The notes under the pieces were generated by a model that ran no database searches, was not told the DNA's origin, and saw only the letters and a list, made by a program, of their open reading frames with translations. Positions 5,331 to 7,653 of a stretch of 7,653 nucleotides of DNA are shown here, in pieces. This DNA comes from Bacteroidota bacterium (lineage in GTDB: Bacteria; Bacteroidota; Ignavibacteria; Kapaibacteriales; UBA2268). The stretch is from NCBI GenBank assembly GCA_017428585.1, contig JAFRQN010000218.1:1-7653 (forward strand), written 5' to 3'. The position numbers were made by a program, and so were the translations under genes. The stretch's first letter is position 1. Each line of letters starts with the position of its first letter.

Positions 5331-6488
5331 ATGAGCAAGAGTCAAAATTATTTGTTTACTTCAGAATCAGTCAGTGAAGGTCATCCAGATAAAGTATGCG
5401 ATCAGGTATCTGATGCTGTATTGGATGCTGTGCTTGAAAATGACAGCAATGGCAGGGTAGCGTGCGAATGTTATGCTACAACTGGAATGATTGTTGTTGG
5501 TGGAGAAATAACGACAAATACTTATATTGATTTGCCTGTTGTAGTTCGCAATGTTATAAAAGATATTGGCTATAACAGACCTGAACTTCGTTTTGATTCA
5601 GAATCTGTTGCTGTTATTAATGTTATTAATAAACAATCAGAAGATATTGCTTTAGGTACTGATGATGATGTAAACGGTGCTGGCGATCAAGGTATGATGT
5701 TTGGTTACGCTGTAAAAGAAACTGATAATTATATGCCTGCTGCTTTGGAATATTCTCATCGTTTAATGAGAAAATTGGCAGATATACGCAAAAACACAAG
5801 CCTTATGCCATATCTTAGACCTGATTCTAAAGCTCAAGTAACATTAGAATATACTCCAGATAATGTAATTAAACGTGTTGATACAATCGTTTTATCAACT
5901 CAGCATGATCCAGAAGCTTCTCAAGAACAGATAAGAAAAGATTGTTGCGAATATGTTATAAACGAAGTATTTAATAATACCAATCTTATTGATGATAAAA
6001 CTATAATTCATATAAATCCAACAGGAAAATTTACTATCGGCGGACCTCATGGAGATACAGGGCTAACTGGTAGAAAAATTGTTGTTGATTCTTACGGCGG
6101 AAAAGCGCCTCACGGTGGTGGAGCTTTCTCAGGCAAAGATCCAACTAAAGTAGATAGAAGCGCTGCATATATGGCTCGTTATCTTGCAAAAAATATCGTT
6201 GCTGCTGGTTTAAGCGATGAATGTACAATCCAGTTGTCTTACGCTATTGGTATTCCTGATCCTGTAGCTGTTTATGTATCGCTGCATGATAATAAAAAGA
6301 GAGATTTGGAAATTGAATTAAGCAAATTTATTAAGAATAATATTCCTTTAGATCCTAAGTCAATGATTAATACTTTGCAGCTTCGTACGCCTATTTATAG
6401 AAAAACAACAAATTACGGACATTTTGGCAAGTCTTATCTGCCTTGGGAAAAATTAGATTTAGTAGATAAATTTAATAAAGTGAAATAA
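5331..6488 (+). CDS. metK: S-adenosylmethionine synthetase (methionine adenosyltransferase)
   Basis: A complete 385-residue enzyme, almost exactly the length of the E. coli enzyme. It makes S-adenosylmethionine from methionine and ATP in the cytoplasm as a homotetramer. Signatures in order are EGHPDK at 16-21 (His18 and Asp20 at the catalytic site), GTDDDVNGAGDQG at 109-121 containing the family hexapeptide GAGDQG, GGPHGDTGLTGRKI in the middle domain, and GGGAFSGKDPTKVDRSAAY starting at 262, the second family signature. The C-terminus has the usual YGHFGKxxLPWE ending. The ATG at 5331 places the signature normally; there is no Shine-Dalgarno. No SAM riboswitch fits in the 74 bases between tRNA and start. 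It stands alone behind a tRNA hairpin and ends at the strong terminator at 6577-6605. Confidence 0.98.
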   Translation: MSKSQNYLFTSESVSEGHPDKVCDQVSDAVLDAVLENDSNGRVACECYATTGMIVVGGEITTNTYIDLPVVVRNVIKDIGYNRPELRFDSESVAVINVINKQSEDIALGTDDDVNGAGDQGMMFGYAVKETDNYMPAALEYSHRLMRKLADIRKNTSLMPYLRPDSKAQVTLEYTPDNVIKRVDTIVLSTQHDPEASQEQIRKDCCEYVINEVFNNTNLIDDKTIIHINPTGKFTIGGPHGDTGLTGRKIVVDSYGGKAPHGGGAFSGKDPTKVDRSAAYMARYLAKNIVAAGLSDECTIQLSYAIGIPDPVAVYVSLHDNKKRDLEIELSKFIKNNIPLDPKSMINTLQLRTPIYRKTTNYGHFGKSYLPWEKLDLVDKFNKVK

Positions 6489-6576
6489 AAAAGAGCATGA
6501 ATTTTAATTATTCATAAAAAAATGATAGAAAAAGTATTGAGAAATGTTTTTTTTACATTGTGAACCTCTAAATTTT

Positions 6577-6605
6577 AAGAGTAATGGAAACATTACTCTT
6601 TTTTT
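6577..6605 (+). terminator. Intrinsic terminator of metK
   Basis: AAGAGTAATG (6577-6586), tetraloop GAAA (6587-6590) and CATTACTCTT (6591-6600) form a perfect 10-base-pair stem followed directly by TTTTT (6601-6605). Orientation is plus, 89 bases after the metK stop. The T-tract overlaps the stop codon (6604-6606) of the convergent hsdR gene. On the minus strand the hairpin is followed by AAAATTT and would be a poor terminator. Confidence 0.85.
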
Positions 6606-7653
6606 ATACATCTTGATATTTTAATTCAGCTTGTCTTATTACTTGTTTAACAGCTTCTTCTTTTTTATTTGGTGGATATTTATAACTATATAACAATCGT
6701 CTTATTTCAACTCTTATTCTTGCTCTTGCATCTTCTCTCTTAAATGCTTCTAATGTAAGATTTTTATTGATTACTTCTACTAATTCTTTAGCTATTTCTA
6801 CAAGTATTTCATCCTTCATTAGGTTTTTTATTTCAGGATCTGCTCCTAATGCATCAAAGAATGCTTTTTCTTCTGGTGATAAATTATATTCGTTTCCTTT
6901 TTTTACTTCTTTTTCAATTTCTTTCTTTAAATTAATCATTTCTTCAATGATTTTCTCAACATCAGTAATATCTGTTCTTTCATTGTATGCAGCAACTAAT
7001 TTATTAAACTTTGTAGAGAATTTTTCCTGCAATGTTAAGTTTATCTTTCCAATATCGTTTATTGTCGTTCTAACTGCTCTTGTTAAAACCTCTGCTGCAA
7101 TATTCTTATCTTTTAAATTTGTTAATTTATTTATTACACCATCGCTTAATAATTCTAAGCTGTTTCCTCTTGTTAATTCACCTAAATTAATTAATTCATC
7201 TTCTCTAATAGATTGTTCAAGCATTTCACCGACGTGTCTGTTTATTTCAGATACATCAAGTTTATTTTCATTAGAAATCTTTGAAATAAATGATCTAACA
7301 GATATTATAAATAAGGCCTTATCTTTATATTGTTTTTCTAATATGCCATTGCATAGAGTATATAAATTTTTAATATCTAAGCTGTTTTTCAAAAATCTTT
7401 TTTTCTTCTCTTCTGAAGTTAATGCTAAATCAGCACCTTCTTTGATAAGATTATATTTTACTGTATTATCTGCATTGTTAAAGTTTGAATAATCAAATTT
7501 ATTAAATATTCCATCAATAACTTCTATTTTATCTTTCAGAACATTTATTAATTCGTTATTATCAACTACTTGTCTTTGGTCTCTATTGGTATAAGTTTTT
7601 AAGGCTTCCAACAGCCAAGTCTTTAATCCAATATAATCAACAATTAATCCTGC
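6604..7653 (-). CDS. hsdR: Type I restriction endonuclease subunit R, C-terminal part (partial)
   Basis: The last 349 residues of a protein that continues beyond the right edge. No start codon is present: a TTG at 7611 is an internal Leu codon, because the frame stays open upstream and reads AGLIVDYIGLKTWLLEALKTY, with the DYIG and EALKTY pattern that joins the helicase region of HsdR to its C-terminal helical domain. The visible part is charged, helical and lysine- and glutamate-rich, with LSPEEKAFFDALG and a final region rich in Arg (AFKREDARARIRVEIRRLL, then YKYPP and the closing RQAELKYQ), typical of the DUF3387 domain through which HsdR docks on the HsdM/HsdS methylase. The nuclease and ATPase motor motifs lie outside the window. 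HsdR translocates and cuts unmethylated foreign DNA. The gene is convergent with metK, and no minus-strand terminator is evident after it. Confidence 0.88.
   Translation of the reverse strand, partial: AGLIVDYIGLKTWLLEALKTYTNRDQRQVVDNNELINVLKDKIEVIDGIFNKFDYSNFNNADNTVKYNLIKEGADLALTSEEKKKRFLKNSLDIKNLYTLCNGILEKQYKDKALFIISVRSFISKISNENKLDVSEINRHVGEMLEQSIREDELINLGELTRGNSLELLSDGVINKLTNLKDKNIAAEVLTRAVRTTINDIGKINLTLQEKFSTKFNKLVAAYNERTDITDVEKIIEEMINLKKEIEKEVKKGNEYNLSPEEKAFFDALGADPEIKNLMKDEILVEIAKELVEVINKNLTLEAFKREDARARIRVEIRRLLYSYKYPPNKKEEAVKQVIRQAELKYQDV

Noticed and set aside
6543..6559. Hairpin AATGT-T7-ACATT and a nearby ATGAAT/ATTCAT repeat (6497-6515) after metK
   Set aside because: Short stems of 5-6 A-T-rich pairs expected by chance in this composition; the 6577-6605 hairpin is the real terminator.
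6767..7492. Open frame of 241 codons on the plus strand antisense to hsdR
   Set aside because: It is the complement of the lysine- and glutamate-rich HsdR coding sequence, giving an artificial Phe/Ser/Leu-rich translation with no family resemblance.
7609..7611. TTG as start codon of a complete 335-residue gene
   Set aside because: The frame remains open to the window edge and the upstream codons encode typical HsdR sequence, so this is an internal leucine.
1..7653. CRISPR array, insertion sequence, integrase or tandem repeats
   Set aside because: No regularly spaced repeats, transposase or recombinase motifs, or terminal inverted repeats were seen on either strand. Although the tRNA could serve as an attachment site, no integrase or duplicated tRNA 3' end is present.

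Overview
The window is AT-rich bacterial DNA (about 30% G+C by eye), densely packed, with eight substantially visible protein genes, a short gene fragment at the left edge and one tRNA gene. No gene-free stretch exceeds about 200 bases. The taxon cannot be fixed from the sequence. Several features lean weakly towards the Bacteroidota/Chlorobiota/Ignavibacteriota assemblage: a bifunctional-nuclease-domain protein with a UVR tail, a DUF4886 SGNH hydrolase, a PTPS with a CANxNGHGHN signature, mostly AT-rich translation starts without Shine-Dalgarno sequences, and a TTTG-N20-TAnnTTTG match upstream of the tRNA. The compact 385-residue MetK is shorter than the MetK I associate with Bacteroidota proper, so the placement stays open.

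Left half, all on the minus strand (read right to left): a DUF2520 Rossmann-fold protein (3378-2470), an exported DUF4886 SGNH-type hydrolase (2389-1592), a strong hairpin terminator (about 1512-1560), then a probable operon of an M48 metallopeptidase lipoprotein (1397-558), a PTPS/QueD-family pterin synthase (522-109) and the first 26 codons of a gene that may be GTP cyclohydrolase I (80 to the edge). FolE makes the substrate of PTPS/QueD, so that pair would form a pterin or queuosine-precursor module.

Right half, plus strand: a ROK-family sugar kinase (GTG start, 3552-4502) and a BFN/UVR protein (4530-5132) lie 27 bases apart and are probably co-transcribed. A tRNA with CAU anticodon (5183-5256) follows, with its own consensus-quality promoter and a terminator-like hairpin. 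Then comes metK (5331-6488), which ends in a clear GAAA-loop terminator. Convergent to it on the minus strand is the C-terminal 349 residues of a type I restriction endonuclease subunit HsdR, which runs off the right edge and marks the probable start of a restriction-modification (accessory) locus.

Most of the window is housekeeping or common-family content, and I see no convincing new multi-gene system. The best leads are a ROK kinase that has lost the family's zinc-binding cysteine motif, the PTPS-II-type active-site spacing of the 'QueD' homologue, two overlapping promoter grammars upstream of the tRNA, and the core-to-accessory junction at metK/hsdR, where the metK terminator runs into the hsdR stop codon.
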